DNA from: Actinomycetes bacterium
GTDB lineage: Bacteria; Actinomycetota; Coriobacteriia; WRKU01; WQUG01
Assembly: GCA_031272275.1 (NCBI GenBank)
Contig: JAISUC010000020.1
Span: 1-62,586 of the forward strand
Length of the DNA: 62,586 bases
Direction: 5' to 3'
Shown: in pieces, positions 1 to 8,523 of the stretch
Layout of the letters: every line of letters starts with the position of its first letter
Position numbering within the stretch: position 1 is the first letter of the stretch
Program-made: the position numbers and the translations under genes
Notes under the pieces: generated by a model
Told to the model about the DNA's origin: nothing
Databases searched by the model: none
The model's input: only the letters and a program-made list of their open reading frames with translations

Positions 1-1
1 T

Positions 2-97
2 CGCCCCCGTGTTCCTTGCAGCGACCGGAACCTCTCTGAACGGGTGGATGCGAAAACCTACTCGGTCTCCATCAACGCTGTTGGTGACGTAGTCTGA
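2..97 (+). CDS. possible 3' end of a gene cut by the window edge
   Basis: A frame open from the window edge encodes about 31 residues ending in SVSINAVGDVV before a TGA at 95-97. Its codon use resembles that of the other genes. A second frame (from base 3 to a TAG at about 90) is also open, so the assignment is weak and no family can be named. Confidence 0.25.
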   Translation, partial: RPRVPCSDRNLSERVDAKTYSVSINAVGDVV

Positions 98-159
98 CAG
101 ACTTTGCGGGTGATGTCAAATACTTTTTTTAATTTTTTTGGAAACGCGCAAATGTGCAA

Positions 160-383
160 CGGGTTATTTATCCGGGCGGGCTTAGGCCCGCCCGGTGGAG
201 TGCCACGGGCGGCAAAAACCGCCGCCCTCGCAATGACGTTGGGTATACCGACAATCGTCTTAATTCCTGCCGTCACTGCGAGGGTGGCGGGTTGTGCCAC
301 CCGCGGCAGTCCACGTGAGCGAAACAGCCGTGTTTGCTGTTTCGCAAGCTGACAAGTTTGAGGATGCGCGTATACGCGCATCC
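160..383. repeat. REP-like palindromic repeat cluster R1
   Basis: Several palindromes lie head to tail: a CGGGCGGG/CCCGCCCG stem, a GCGGC/GCCGC stem ending in CTCGCAATGAC, the signature TATACCGACAATCGT, and a perfect 22-bp palindrome at 362-383 centred on GTATAC. The signature recurs at 17.5 kb, and palindromes of the last type recur near 8.2, 21.9 and 24.7 kb. No coding frame here is convincing. Confidence 0.75.
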
Positions 384-418
384 GAATCATTGATCCGAGC
401 GCGGCATAAATTAAGGCA

Positions 419-444
419 CCACCCCGGTGAGGGGACCGGGGTGG
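419..444 (-). terminator. hairpin downstream of the RCC1-repeat gene
   Basis: A perfect 10-bp stem (419-428 with 435-444, CCACCCCGGT) and a 6-nt loop follow the stop of the leftward gene at 512. The run after the stem on the minus strand is AT-rich rather than a clean U tract, so it may be a weak terminator. Confidence 0.5.
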
Positions 445-511
445 CGCAGAAACAGAGGGGAAGCGCGGGGCACAGAAGAGAGTTGCGCTCCCCCTATCGG
501 GTGGTGCGGAT

Positions 512-3500
512 TTATTTGATGCGGAGCTTCTTGGTGATTTTCTTTGCTCCAACCTTGATGGTTATTTTGGTGGTGCCGCGCTTCAGGGCGATGATGCGTC
601 CTGCCGCGTCGACGGTCGCAACCGATTTCTTGGACGACTTGAAGCTGACCTTGACTCCGGTTGCCTTGGCGCTTTTGACCGTCAGCTTGATGGTCGCGGT
701 CTTGCCGACTTTCAGGCTTTTCGCCAGTTTGGCCGTGGCCTTCTTCAGCTTCACCGCTTTCGGCAGGACGGTCACCTTGATGGTGAGCTTCTTGCCGTTG
801 GCTGCAGTTGCCGTGACGGTGACCTTGGTGGTCTTCTTGACCTTTTTGGCGGCCTTGATCTGACCGGTGGCGGTGACCTTCAGGACCTTTGTGTTGCTGC
901 TGGTCCAGGTCAGTTTTGCCGCAATCGGCTGCAGCTTGTTCGCGCCGTCGTCACAAACGACCGGGATTTTCATGCTTTTGCCACGCGCAATCGCGATTTT
1001 CTTGAGCGGAGTGCGGATGGCACCGACGTTTTCCACCTGAGGCTGCTGTGTATCTGCGGCCTTTTGGTCGTCGGTTTTATTGTCGGCCGGCTTGTTGGTG
1101 TCGCCGGGTTTGTTGTCGTCGGTTTTGTTACCGGCCGGCTGGTTATCGGCGGGCTTGTCACCGGTGGTATCGGCAGGCTTATCAGACGGGTTGTCTGCAG
1201 GCTTGTCGCTGTTACCGCCGGGCTGGCCGGACGGAGTATCGGTATTGCCACCGGACTCGTTGCCGCTGCCGGATTCATTACCACCGGTGCTGCTGCTGCC
1301 GGACTCATTACCACTGCCGGACTCGTTGCCACCGGGGGTATTGCCACCGGGCTCGTTGCCCGGTGTGACAGTCGTATCGGTGCTGCCACCCGTTTCGGTA
1401 CCGGGCGTGGTGGTCGTATCGGTGCTGTCGGCAACCGCTTTGGTCGTCAGTTTCAGACGCGTCGGTGCCGAGGCCTCCGCCGTGTCCGTCGCCTTCATAC
1501 GAGCGCTGAACGTATACTGTGTGCTCTTGTTCAGGTTGCTGAACACGTTGCCGTCCTGCCAGTTGATGCCGTCCTTGCTGTATTCGGCACCTGCGATGTG
1601 CGGCAGCGTCACTGTGGTGTCGCCGACCACGATTTGGCCCATATCCAGAATCGGGGCGTCCTGTTCCGCCAGGGTGCGGGCACTGAGCTGCACAACCGGG
1701 CTGGCGTCTTTGTCACCGGCGGCCTTCAGGCGCACATCAAAGTGATACGTGGTGTCAGCCGTCAGCCCGTAAAAGACGCAGCTGTCCTGCCAATGTGCCC
1801 CGCCGTCGATGCTGTATTCGGCACCGTCCACGTAGGGCAGACCGATGCTGTGCGCTGTCGTGACAATGGCACCGCCGTCAATCGAGATGTTGGGGGCGGT
1901 CTGTGTGCCCTTGGTGTTGATTTGCAGCTCGACTGCGTCGGATGCAACCAGATCACCCTTTGCCTGCATACGCACGGCGAAGTTATAGACGGTTTCTGCC
2001 TGCAGACCATTAAACACGTTGCTGTCCTGCCAGGTGTTGCCGCCGTCACAGCTGTACTCGGCCCCGGTGATGGCAGGCAGGGTCACGCTGGTGTCGGTCA
2101 CGATAATCTGGTGGAAGTTCAACACGGGTTTGTTCTGGACCCCCATGGTGCGACCGCTCGCGCTGATTGCGTCAGAAGCGGAGGCCTCTGCCGTTTCCTT
2201 CATACGGATTTGGAAGCTATAGTCGGTCGCGGGCTCCAGACCGGCAAAGACGTTGCTGTCCTGCCAGTGTGTTCCGCCGTCGATACTGTATTCAGCACCG
2301 GCTATTTCGGTCAGGGTCAGCTTTGTCGCCGTGCGGGCGATGATCGCCGCGTCGATGTTATCGATCGCAGGGGCGGACTGGGTCGCCTTTTGCGTCCAGT
2401 GTGCATACACGGTGGTATCCGTGGACTTGCCCACATACAGGTTCAGGTGTGAGCCCTTTTCAGGCTGGGTAAACCAACCGTCGAAGCGGTAACCCGGACG
2501 TGCGGTCGGATCCGCCAGGGGGACGGTTCCGCCCAAACCAACATCCTGCGCGGTGGGATCGCTGCCGTCGCAGGCGTCCATATACAGAGTATGCGGGGTG
2601 ATCTTTACCGGCTCGCTGACATAAGAGGGTTCGTTGGTGCCCAAGCCGATGTCGTAATACTGGTTAGAACCCCAAATCCAGGCACTGTTATCAGTCTTGG
2701 TCGCTGATATAGCGCTGCTGTCTTTGCCGATGCTGACAGTCGCCCAGTCGCTGTCGGTTCCAATCTGCATGGGCGAATATGCAGTTTGATCGTTGGAGTC
2801 GCTGTATTCAATACCCAGCACGTCTTTGTTACCCCAACCCCAGAGAGTTCCGTCGGCGGCTACTGCATAAACGGCATTGTAGCTTGCGCTTACATCAACC
2901 CACGTCCGATCGACACCTATTTGCTGGGGCGTCGTGGTGGTGCTATTCGAACCGGGGAATGCCTCGTTCAAGCTGTCGTATGTGTATCCCAAGCCTGCGG
3001 GAGAAATCATCGAGCCCCAAGTCCACAAGCTGCCGTCGTTTTTTATGGCAAAGGTATTGCAATAACCACGATAGACATATTTCCAATCGTGATCCGCTCC
3101 GAATTGGGTGGGCGTCTGGACCGTGTACTGACTGTCGTCGTCCACGCCCGCCGACTTGTCTGAGTTACTTCCCCACAACCACAGCGTACCGTCCGTTTTA
3201 ACGGCTGCCGAGCGTCCTTCCCATGCCGAGATGTACGCCCAATCGGTGTCGTTGTTGATTTTTTCGAGGTCTTCGATCGTGTCTGAAGCGGTTACATGAC
3301 CCAGCTGACCATTCCGGTTGTCTCCGGCACCCCACAGGGTGCCATCTGCTTTCAGGGCCATAAAAAAGTATTCGCCCATGGCAATCGAGACCCAATCGTC
3401 ATCAGTGCCGATCTGGGTGAACGTTCCTAGGTATTCGCTACTGTCCAAGCCTGCATATCTGCCGGAGGCACCGGTTATCCAGAGTGTGCCGTCGGTTTTC

Positions 3501-3880
3501 AGTGCGACGCTCATTTGTGAGCTCGTAACGACTGCAGCCCAATCGTTGTCGCTGCCGATTTGCTGGGGAGTTTGTTTGCAGTCCCGCCCGGTCCCTATGA
3601 GGCGTCCGTCCATACCCCAGCCCCAGAGTGTTCCGTTGCTTTCGACAACGAGGCTGTGGCCCATTGCGGTTGCCACCTGGCGCCTGCCGGTGTGCCAATT
3701 CGGTCCGGCCACGGTCGCGGCTGCTGCACCCGCCAGGCCGGTCGGGATAACGCCCACCAGCATAATCGCCGCCAGCAGGATTGCCAGGCAGCGCTTCATG
3801 TTCCTTGCGCGGCTGTGTACACGGCCGGTTCCTCGGGCCGCCGTGCCGCTTTTCGTGATGGTGATATATGTGTGTGCCAT
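512..3880 (-). CDS. large secreted RCC1-repeat / InlB-repeat / BIG2 surface protein
   Basis: A 1122-residue exported protein. After a long N-terminus comes a signal peptide (about residues 28-55, MKRCLAILL core). RCC1-type propeller repeats follow (about 60-435, repeated DGTLWGWG-like strands), then one InlB/Listeria-Bacteroides repeat (about 465-497, GYRFDGWF to VYAHW). Next are four copies of a roughly 75-residue Fn3-like module (signature AEYSIDGG..WQDSNVF). A Gly/Ser/Pro/Asp-rich linker (about 815-960) and two lysine-rich BIG2-like domains (965-1122) complete it. The upstream ATG (3880) has a strong GGAAGGAG ribosome site. An internal ATG at 3799 would give a conventional signal peptide but has a weaker site. 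Probably a cell-surface adhesin; no sortase motif is visible, so the basic C-terminus may hold it to the wall by charge (inference). Confidence 0.85.
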   Translation of the reverse strand: MAHTYITITKSGTAARGTGRVHSRARNMKRCLAILLAAIMLVGVIPTGLAGAAAATVAGPNWHTGRRQVATAMGHSLVVESNGTLWGWGMDGRLIGTGRDCKQTPQQIGSDNDWAAVVTSSQMSVALKTDGTLWITGASGRYAGLDSSEYLGTFTQIGTDDDWVSIAMGEYFFMALKADGTLWGAGDNRNGQLGHVTASDTIEDLEKINNDTDWAYISAWEGRSAAVKTDGTLWLWGSNSDKSAGVDDDSQYTVQTPTQFGADHDWKYVYRGYCNTFAIKNDGSLWTWGSMISPAGLGYTYDSLNEAFPGSNSTTTTPQQIGVDRTWVDVSASYNAVYAVAADGTLWGWGNKDVLGIEYSDSNDQTAYSPMQIGTDSDWATVSIGKDSSAISATKTDNSAWIWGSNQYYDIGLGTNEPSYVSEPVKITPHTLYMDACDGSDPTAQDVGLGGTVPLADPTARPGYRFDGWFTQPEKGSHLNLYVGKSTDTTVYAHWTQKATQSAPAIDNIDAAIIARTATKLTLTEIAGAEYSIDGGTHWQDSNVFAGLEPATDYSFQIRMKETAEASASDAISASGRTMGVQNKPVLNFHQIIVTDTSVTLPAITGAEYSCDGGNTWQDSNVFNGLQAETVYNFAVRMQAKGDLVASDAVELQINTKGTQTAPNISIDGGAIVTTAHSIGLPYVDGAEYSIDGGAHWQDSCVFYGLTADTTYHFDVRLKAAGDKDASPVVQLSARTLAEQDAPILDMGQIVVGDTTVTLPHIAGAEYSKDGINWQDGNVFSNLNKSTQYTFSARMKATDTAEASAPTRLKLTTKAVADSTDTTTTPGTETGGSTDTTVTPGNEPGGNTPGGNESGSGNESGSSSTGGNESGSGNESGGNTDTPSGQPGGNSDKPADNPSDKPADTTGDKPADNQPAGNKTDDNKPGDTNKPADNKTDDQKAADTQQPQVENVGAIRTPLKKIAIARGKSMKIPVVCDDGANKLQPIAAKLTWTSSNTKVLKVTATGQIKAAKKVKKTTKVTVTATAANGKKLTIKVTVLPKAVKLKKATAKLAKSLKVGKTATIKLTVKSAKATGVKVSFKSSKKSVATVDAAGRIIALKRGTTKITIKVGAKKITKKLRIK

Positions 3881-4032
3881 CGCTTTCTCCTTCCGTCAAC
3901 CGCAGCGATTTTGCGCAAAGATTCCGTACCCCCCTGTGCAGGGGTGTTTCCTTCTTTCAGCCGGGATGCCGTCAGAACAGAACAAGCGGGAATATTGAGC
4001 AGTCGCGTGCGGACTGTGCCAACTATGTGGCT

Positions 4033-4061
4033 ATTATACGGTGTGGATTTTGTTTTGTCAA
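4033..4061 (-). promoter_or_regulatory. sigma-70-type promoter of the RCC1-repeat gene
   Basis: On the minus strand a perfect TTGACA (4056-4061) and a perfect TATAAT (4033-4038) are separated by 17 nt. Initiation near 4026 would leave a leader of about 145 nt before the start at 3880. It is the best promoter match in the window. Confidence 0.85.
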
Positions 4062-4193
4062 GCATAACCCTATTGTTTTTGTTGGGTTTTTGTTGAGTTT
4101 GTGAATTCCACCGGAAAACCGCAGGTAGATGAAACGACGCGGCTTATTGTAACACACGAAAGCTACCTTACAGGAAAATTTTTCGTAAAAATT

Positions 4194-4904
4194 TTAGAAC
4201 GCCGGAATGGTTTCTGTCGGGGTGACCACCAGATCCACTGCGATGTCGTGGGGGTCGGTGGGCAGCGCTTGAAACAGGGTTTCATCATAGCTGATGCCGA
4301 TGGTGACCGGTCGTGTCTGTCCGGGCGGGCGCATCGCCAGCAGGCGGTCATAGTAGCCTTTGCCGTACCCCAGTCGGTGCCCCGCACGGTCAAAGGCCAA
4401 ACCCGGCACCAAGATCACATCCAGCCGGTCCGGATGATAGACCGGGTCGGTGTGGGCGGGCTCGGCGATACCATAGGCACCGGCGCGCAGATCGTCGAAG
4501 GCGCAGGCATGCAGCGCCATTTGCCCGGGACCGGTCACACGGGGAAAGACCAGCACCGGACGTGCGGGCGCCGCTGCCGATGTCGTTACCACTGCGGTTG
4601 CCTGTGTCGGTACGAGGGCCGCGCCCAAGAGCTCGACAAAACCGTTCGGATCGAGCTCGCCCCGGGTCGGGGCATAGCCGGCAATCACGGCGGCCGCCTG
4701 TATCACAGGCAGCGCCGCCAGTCGTTCGGCGACGCGGCGATCGGCATCCAGACGTGCCGCCGGGCTCAAAGCGGCGCGGGCGGCGCGGGCGGCGGCGCGT
4801 ACGCCGACCTTGGCATCGGCCGAAACATCGGGCCGGCTCGCGCCGGCGCCAGACCCCGGTTGAGAGGCCGGGGGGTCGTGGGTTTCGCGGTCGCGTTCGG
4901 GCAT
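4194..4904 (-). CDS. 5-formyltetrahydrofolate cyclo-ligase
   Basis: A 236-residue protein of the MTHFS family, which uses ATP to convert 5-formyl-THF to 5,10-methenyl-THF. Family hallmarks are the GELDPNGF stretch, LVFPRV, and the C-terminal substrate/ATP motif LGYGKGYYDR followed by TIGISYDE. It is slightly long because of an Ala/Pro-rich N-terminal tail of about 25 residues. The start lies 25 nt after the stop of the MgtE-like gene, so the two probably share a transcript. Its one-carbon role fits purH nearby, although purH is in a different transcription unit. Confidence 0.9.
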   Translation of the reverse strand: MPERDRETHDPPASQPGSGAGASRPDVSADAKVGVRAAARAARAALSPAARLDADRRVAERLAALPVIQAAAVIAGYAPTRGELDPNGFVELLGAALVPTQATAVVTTSAAAPARPVLVFPRVTGPGQMALHACAFDDLRAGAYGIAEPAHTDPVYHPDRLDVILVPGLAFDRAGHRLGYGKGYYDRLLAMRPPGQTRPVTIGISYDETLFQALPTDPHDIAVDLVVTPTETIPAF

Positions 4905-4929
4905 GCTCCCCCCCCTTTGTCACCAACTG

Positions 4930-6792
4930 CTAATAGAGCCCCAGCCGGATGGCGTTGTAGATAACCAGCAGGATGCCGGGCGGGACCAGCAGCACATAGG
5001 CAATCATGCCGAAGGTGTAGACCTGCGAGATTTTGACCTCGGTGCCGGCGTCGTCGTCGGCGACGGCTTTGTTGACCAGCCATGCGGTGATGAGCGCCGC
5101 CAGGACACTGCCGGGGATGGGCGACACCAGGTACAGCATCAGGTCGGTCGGCTCGATGTAGCTGCCGCCTGCGAAAACCAGTGCCGTCAGCAGCAGCCCA
5201 CAGAGCACGGCCGAGCCCAGCCCCAGCGCGGCGGCCGCCAGGTAGCGGCGGGCCGGTGTCGGGCGTCGGTCGGGTTCGACTGAGGTCAGGCGACCCACCG
5301 CGCGCAGGACGGCGGCACGCAGGGTCGTGAAGGTCAACGGCATCAGCCAGACCAGCATGCTGAGCACGATGCCGGTGTAGGCGACCGCGTCGAATCCGCT
5401 GGTTTCGGTCATGCCCGTGTCGCGCATGCTCAGTTCGACGTTCAGGAATATCGTGACCAGCGCCGTCAGCAGCCAGATGACCGGCCAGGCGATGCTTTGC
5501 GGCAGCAGCCAGCGCATCGCGCGCCCGATGCGGCGAATCAGTGACGGCGGGCGGGTGTCGGGGGTGGTTTCGGACTGTCCGGTTGCCAGCGCGAGGTCTT
5601 CTTCGGCCTCTTCTTCCATGACGTCCAGCGCGTCATCGACAGTGACCGTGCCCAACAGGCGGCCGTCGTCGTCGACCACGGGTAAGGCCAACAGGTTGTA
5701 TTTACCGATGGTGTCGGCGACGTCTTCCTGGTCGTCGGCGGCGTTTGCGCTGATCACCTCGCGTTTGGCGAAATCGGCCAGTAGCGTCGCGTCGTCATTC
5801 ATCAGCAGCTGGAACAGCGAGACCACACCGGTCAGGTGCCCGTGCGGGTCGGGCGTGCCGTCCGCGCCGGTGCCGTCGACCAGGTACACGTAGTGCAGGT
5901 CGTTCGCATCGCGGGCGAATTTCCGCAGATAAGCTATGGTGTCAGCGACCGTCATGTCCAGGGTTGCCACCGCGACCTCGGGTGTCATGATGCCGCCCGC
6001 CGTGTGAGGTTCGAAGCCCATCAGGTGGCGGATGGTCTCGCTGTCCTCATAGCCCATCTGTTGCAGCAGGCGTTCTGCTTTGTCGGTGTCCAGGTCGGCG
6101 ATGATGTCGACGGCGTCGTCGGGGTCCATTTCCGCCAGCAGGTCGCTGGCCTGGTCTTCGGGCAGTTCCTCGATCAGTTCGGCCTGGTATTCGTCCTCGA
6201 GCTCGCTGATGGCTTCCGCGGCCTGTTCGGTGTCCAAGTGCGCGAACACGGCGGCGCGCGTTTCCGGGTCCAGCTGTTCTATGATGTCTGCGACGTCAGC
6301 GGGGTGCAGTTCGCCCATGCGCCGGTGCGAGCCGGTCAGTTTCATCCCACCCAGATCGCGCCCCGGCAAGTCGATGTAGTTCCAGGGAATCAGGTTGTCG
6401 GGGTCTTTGGTCTGGATTTCGGCGCCCATCAGACGCAGCACGGTGCCGGTGTCGTTGAACTTCAGGTCGGCGACCTGGCGCACCTTTTGCGTGCGCATGT
6501 CGACGATTTGGCGCTCCATCAGGTCGCGCGCGACCAACAGCTCTTCTTCTTTCAGATAGGTGTATTCCAGTTGGTCTGCGGGCAGCGCCAGCGTGATGCC
6601 GGTTTGTGCGACGGTGGCCACGGTCGCGCGCCAGTCGACCATGCGCGGCATACCGTCGGCGTCGCGCCAACACAGCGCCACCACGCGCGGAAAAACCTCG
6701 CCCACCGGAATCGCCAGGTCTGCCAGGTCGGCGACCCAGTTACCTGCGCTGTCACGAATGTCGGTGCCCAACAAGCCGGATAGGTACATCAT
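4930..6792 (-). CDS. MgtE-family magnesium transporter-like protein with PRC-barrel domain
   Basis: A 620-residue protein: N-terminal PRC-barrel-like region (about 1-150), MgtE_N superhelix rich in Asp/Glu (about 165-265), a CBS pair (about 275-410, GGIMTPEV to VVDDDGRLLGTVTVDD), then hydrophobic segments (about 450-620). MgtE proteins are Mg2+-gated channels; the acidic N and CBS domains sense cytosolic Mg2+. The membrane part is divergent: where the family has the GNxGxQ pore motif this protein has PLTFTTLRAAVL. The start is the first of two adjacent ATGs; its ATGA overlaps the stop of the HAD gene. An upstream open stretch in the same frame (to 7263) is only the shadow of the HAD gene. Confidence 0.8.
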   Translation of the reverse strand: MMYLSGLLGTDIRDSAGNWVADLADLAIPVGEVFPRVVALCWRDADGMPRMVDWRATVATVAQTGITLALPADQLEYTYLKEEELLVARDLMERQIVDMRTQKVRQVADLKFNDTGTVLRLMGAEIQTKDPDNLIPWNYIDLPGRDLGGMKLTGSHRRMGELHPADVADIIEQLDPETRAAVFAHLDTEQAAEAISELEDEYQAELIEELPEDQASDLLAEMDPDDAVDIIADLDTDKAERLLQQMGYEDSETIRHLMGFEPHTAGGIMTPEVAVATLDMTVADTIAYLRKFARDANDLHYVYLVDGTGADGTPDPHGHLTGVVSLFQLLMNDDATLLADFAKREVISANAADDQEDVADTIGKYNLLALPVVDDDGRLLGTVTVDDALDVMEEEAEEDLALATGQSETTPDTRPPSLIRRIGRAMRWLLPQSIAWPVIWLLTALVTIFLNVELSMRDTGMTETSGFDAVAYTGIVLSMLVWLMPLTFTTLRAAVLRAVGRLTSVEPDRRPTPARRYLAAAALGLGSAVLCGLLLTALVFAGGSYIEPTDLMLYLVSPIPGSVLAALITAWLVNKAVADDDAGTEVKISQVYTFGMIAYVLLVPPGILLVIYNAIRLGLY

Positions 6793-7784
6793 GCGCGCCC
6801 CTTTTCGTCGGGTGTTGCGTCGGGTGTTGCGTCCAGTAACGCCGTCGCCACGCGCACCCAGCCGTCGCCTGCGCAACCATCCACCACGTATGCGTTGTCG
6901 ACTGCCGCGATGCTGTCCGGCAAGCCGGGCGACGACAGCGCGTTTTCGACCATGACCACAAAGTCGACCGCCGTCGCGCACTCCAAATCCGCCCGTCCGT
7001 CGCCGATCATCATCGCCTGGTCGCGCGTCAAGCCGCGCTGTGCCAAGTCGGCAGCAATTGCGGACGCCTTGGTCGCCCCCGCCGGAGTCAAATGGTAGGC
7101 CCTGATGGGTCCCTGTCCTGCCGTCAGCGTGTGCGCCTTGGGCGCAATCACGCCGTTTTCGACCAGCGCCAACGCCGGGGTGATGTCGGCCAACAGCGCC
7201 GTCGCCTGTGTGTAGGGCAAACGTCCCCGCAGCACATCGGTCGCCTGACGGTTCACGTTCCACGGACTGTGATATTCCACCTGACCGGGAAACGCCGCCT
7301 GCAAGCGCTGAAATGCACCCGTGGCTGCAATAATTTCCAGGGGAGTACGTCCCGCACCCACCGGCAGGCCCGCGACCCCCGCACCTGTGGGGACAGCAGA
7401 CGCAGTGCCGACCTCATGCCGTCCCGAATTGAGCGTATCAGCCGGCCATTCGGGCAGGTTATAGTGGTTCGTGCGCACCCCGCGCGCCGGGTCGTAATAG
7501 GACAGAACTGCGCCGGCCTCGGCGATGAAGTTGCTCCAGCCGCAGATGCGCGCGAGCTCGATCAGCTGCGTGACCGAACGGCCGGTGACCGGCATGACGT
7601 CGATCGCATCACAACGGTTCAGGCGCACGATGGTTTCGGCGGTGGCGGCACTGGGACGACCGCGCCCGTCGACCAACAGGTTGCCGCGCGGGCCCAGCAC
7701 CGTGCCGTCCAGGTCGGTGTACAGCACGCGGATGCGCGCCAGTCGCGCAGCCAGCGCACACGCGTCAAAGCGTTTGCAGTCCAT
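6789..7784 (-). CDS. HAD-superfamily (Cof/SPP-like) phosphatase
   Basis: A 331-residue protein with HAD motif I (YTDLDGTVLG, nucleophile and acid Asp about residues 24 and 26), motif II (VTGRS), a conserved Lys in the cap/core segment (GATKASAIA), and motif IV (MIGDGRADLECA). The large insert between motifs II and III fits a type-II (Cof-like) cap, as in sugar-phosphate or mannosyl-3-phosphoglycerate phosphatases; the substrate cannot be told. The ATG overlaps the 3' end of the 100-residue unknown gene by about 20 nt, and the stop overlaps the MgtE start. A copy of the dispersed GGGGAGTACGTCCCG motif (7340-7354) lies in frame and is read as AGRTP. Confidence 0.8.
   Translation of the reverse strand: MDCKRFDACALAARLARIRVLYTDLDGTVLGPRGNLLVDGRGRPSAATAETIVRLNRCDAIDVMPVTGRSVTQLIELARICGWSNFIAEAGAVLSYYDPARGVRTNHYNLPEWPADTLNSGRHEVGTASAVPTGAGVAGLPVGAGRTPLEIIAATGAFQRLQAAFPGQVEYHSPWNVNRQATDVLRGRLPYTQATALLADITPALALVENGVIAPKAHTLTAGQGPIRAYHLTPAGATKASAIAADLAQRGLTRDQAMMIGDGRADLECATAVDFVVMVENALSSPGLPDSIAAVDNAYVVDGCAGDGWVRVATALLDATPDATPDEKGRA
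7340..7354 (+). repeat. dispersed motif copy 1
   Basis: GGGGAGTACGTCCCG, inside the HAD phosphatase gene. Confidence 0.85.
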
Positions 7785-8067
7785 AGATTCCTTCGGTTGC
7801 CAGGCCGTTTTTCAGGACCAGGTAGCTGTTCCAGTCGCCGTCGGGGGCTAACCAGTTCTTGCGGAACAGGCCGTCGAAGTCGTATTCCTCGACCGCGAAA
7901 TCGCTCGCGCCGGTTGTGGCCTGCAGCTCGGTGCGCATGCGGTCCAGCGCCGCGTCGCGACTGTCGGCCTCCCACGTGGTGTGCGCGACCAGTTGCCAGG
8001 CCTTGCCCTCGGGCCGGCGCACCCAATCGTCGCTACAATACATCCTGGTCACTTTGACTTTCGACAT
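7765..8067 (-). CDS. small conserved-looking protein of unknown function
   Basis: A 100-residue soluble protein starting MSKVKVTRMYC with a GGGCGGGG-type ribosome site. It is rich in Trp and Asp and has no recognisable motif, signal peptide or membrane segment. It opens the unit continuing into the HAD, MgtE-like and folate genes. The open frame extends upstream into REP DNA, but that extension is clearly non-coding repeat sequence. Confidence 0.55.
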   Translation of the reverse strand: MSKVKVTRMYCSDDWVRRPEGKAWQLVAHTTWEADSRDAALDRMRTELQATTGASDFAVEEYDFDGLFRKNWLAPDGDWNSYLVLKNGLATEGIYGLQTL

Positions 8068-8167
8068 GTTACTGCCCCGCCCTTCGTTCCTGTTCGTGCG
8101 TTCATTCACTGTGCCGCGCGGCAGGTTCGCTCGCCGCGTCGTTGTTGCTATTGTATCGGTTTGCACG

Positions 8168-8515
8168 GACAGTTCATAAACATTGCGGATGCGCAGTCGC
8201 GCATCCGAGTTAATGATCCGGGGCGGGTTAACACCCGCCTCGGTGGATTGCCGCGCGACGCTGCGCGTCGCTCGCAATGACGATTGAGGGTTACGGGTTG
8301 ACCGGCGACGATAGTCGCCGGATTACAGATCCCGTGGCGGGCTTTTCGCCACGGGGTTAATGATCCGGGGCGGGTTAACACCCGCCTCGGTGGATTGCCG
8401 CGCGACGCTGCGCGTCGCACGCAATGACGATTGAGGGTTACGGGTTGACCGGCGACGATAATCGCCGGATTACAGATCCCGTGGGGCGGGCTTTTGGCCA
8501 CGGGGTCAATGATCC
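8168..8515. repeat. REP cluster R2 with a tandem duplication (147- and 149-bp units)
   Basis: Unit 1 (8210-8356) and unit 2 (8357-8505) are nearly identical. Each holds a GGGCGGGTTAACACCCGCC palindrome, GGATTGCCGCGCGACGC...GCGTCGCNCGCAATGAC, and a CGGCGACGAT..TCGCCG stem. They differ by a few substitutions and small indels. The block fills the gap between purH and the 100-residue gene; a GGATGCGC/GCGCATCC palindrome sits just before unit 1. Confidence 0.85.
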
Positions 8516-8523
8516 GGGGTGGG

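Noticed and set aside
1048..2452. Long rightward frames opposite the RCC1 gene
   Set aside because: They mirror the low-complexity linker and repeats of the leftward gene, with no ribosome site or domain.
4101..4964. 287-codon rightward frame opposite the folate cyclo-ligase
   Set aside because: Arg/Gly-rich translation without domains; the leftward gene explains the region.
5836..6783. 315-codon rightward frame opposite the MgtE-like gene
   Set aside because: His/Gln/Val-rich shadow of the MgtE-like gene.
8210..8505. Tandem repeats considered as a CRISPR array
   Set aside because: The units are about 148 bp, almost identical throughout and without unique spacers.
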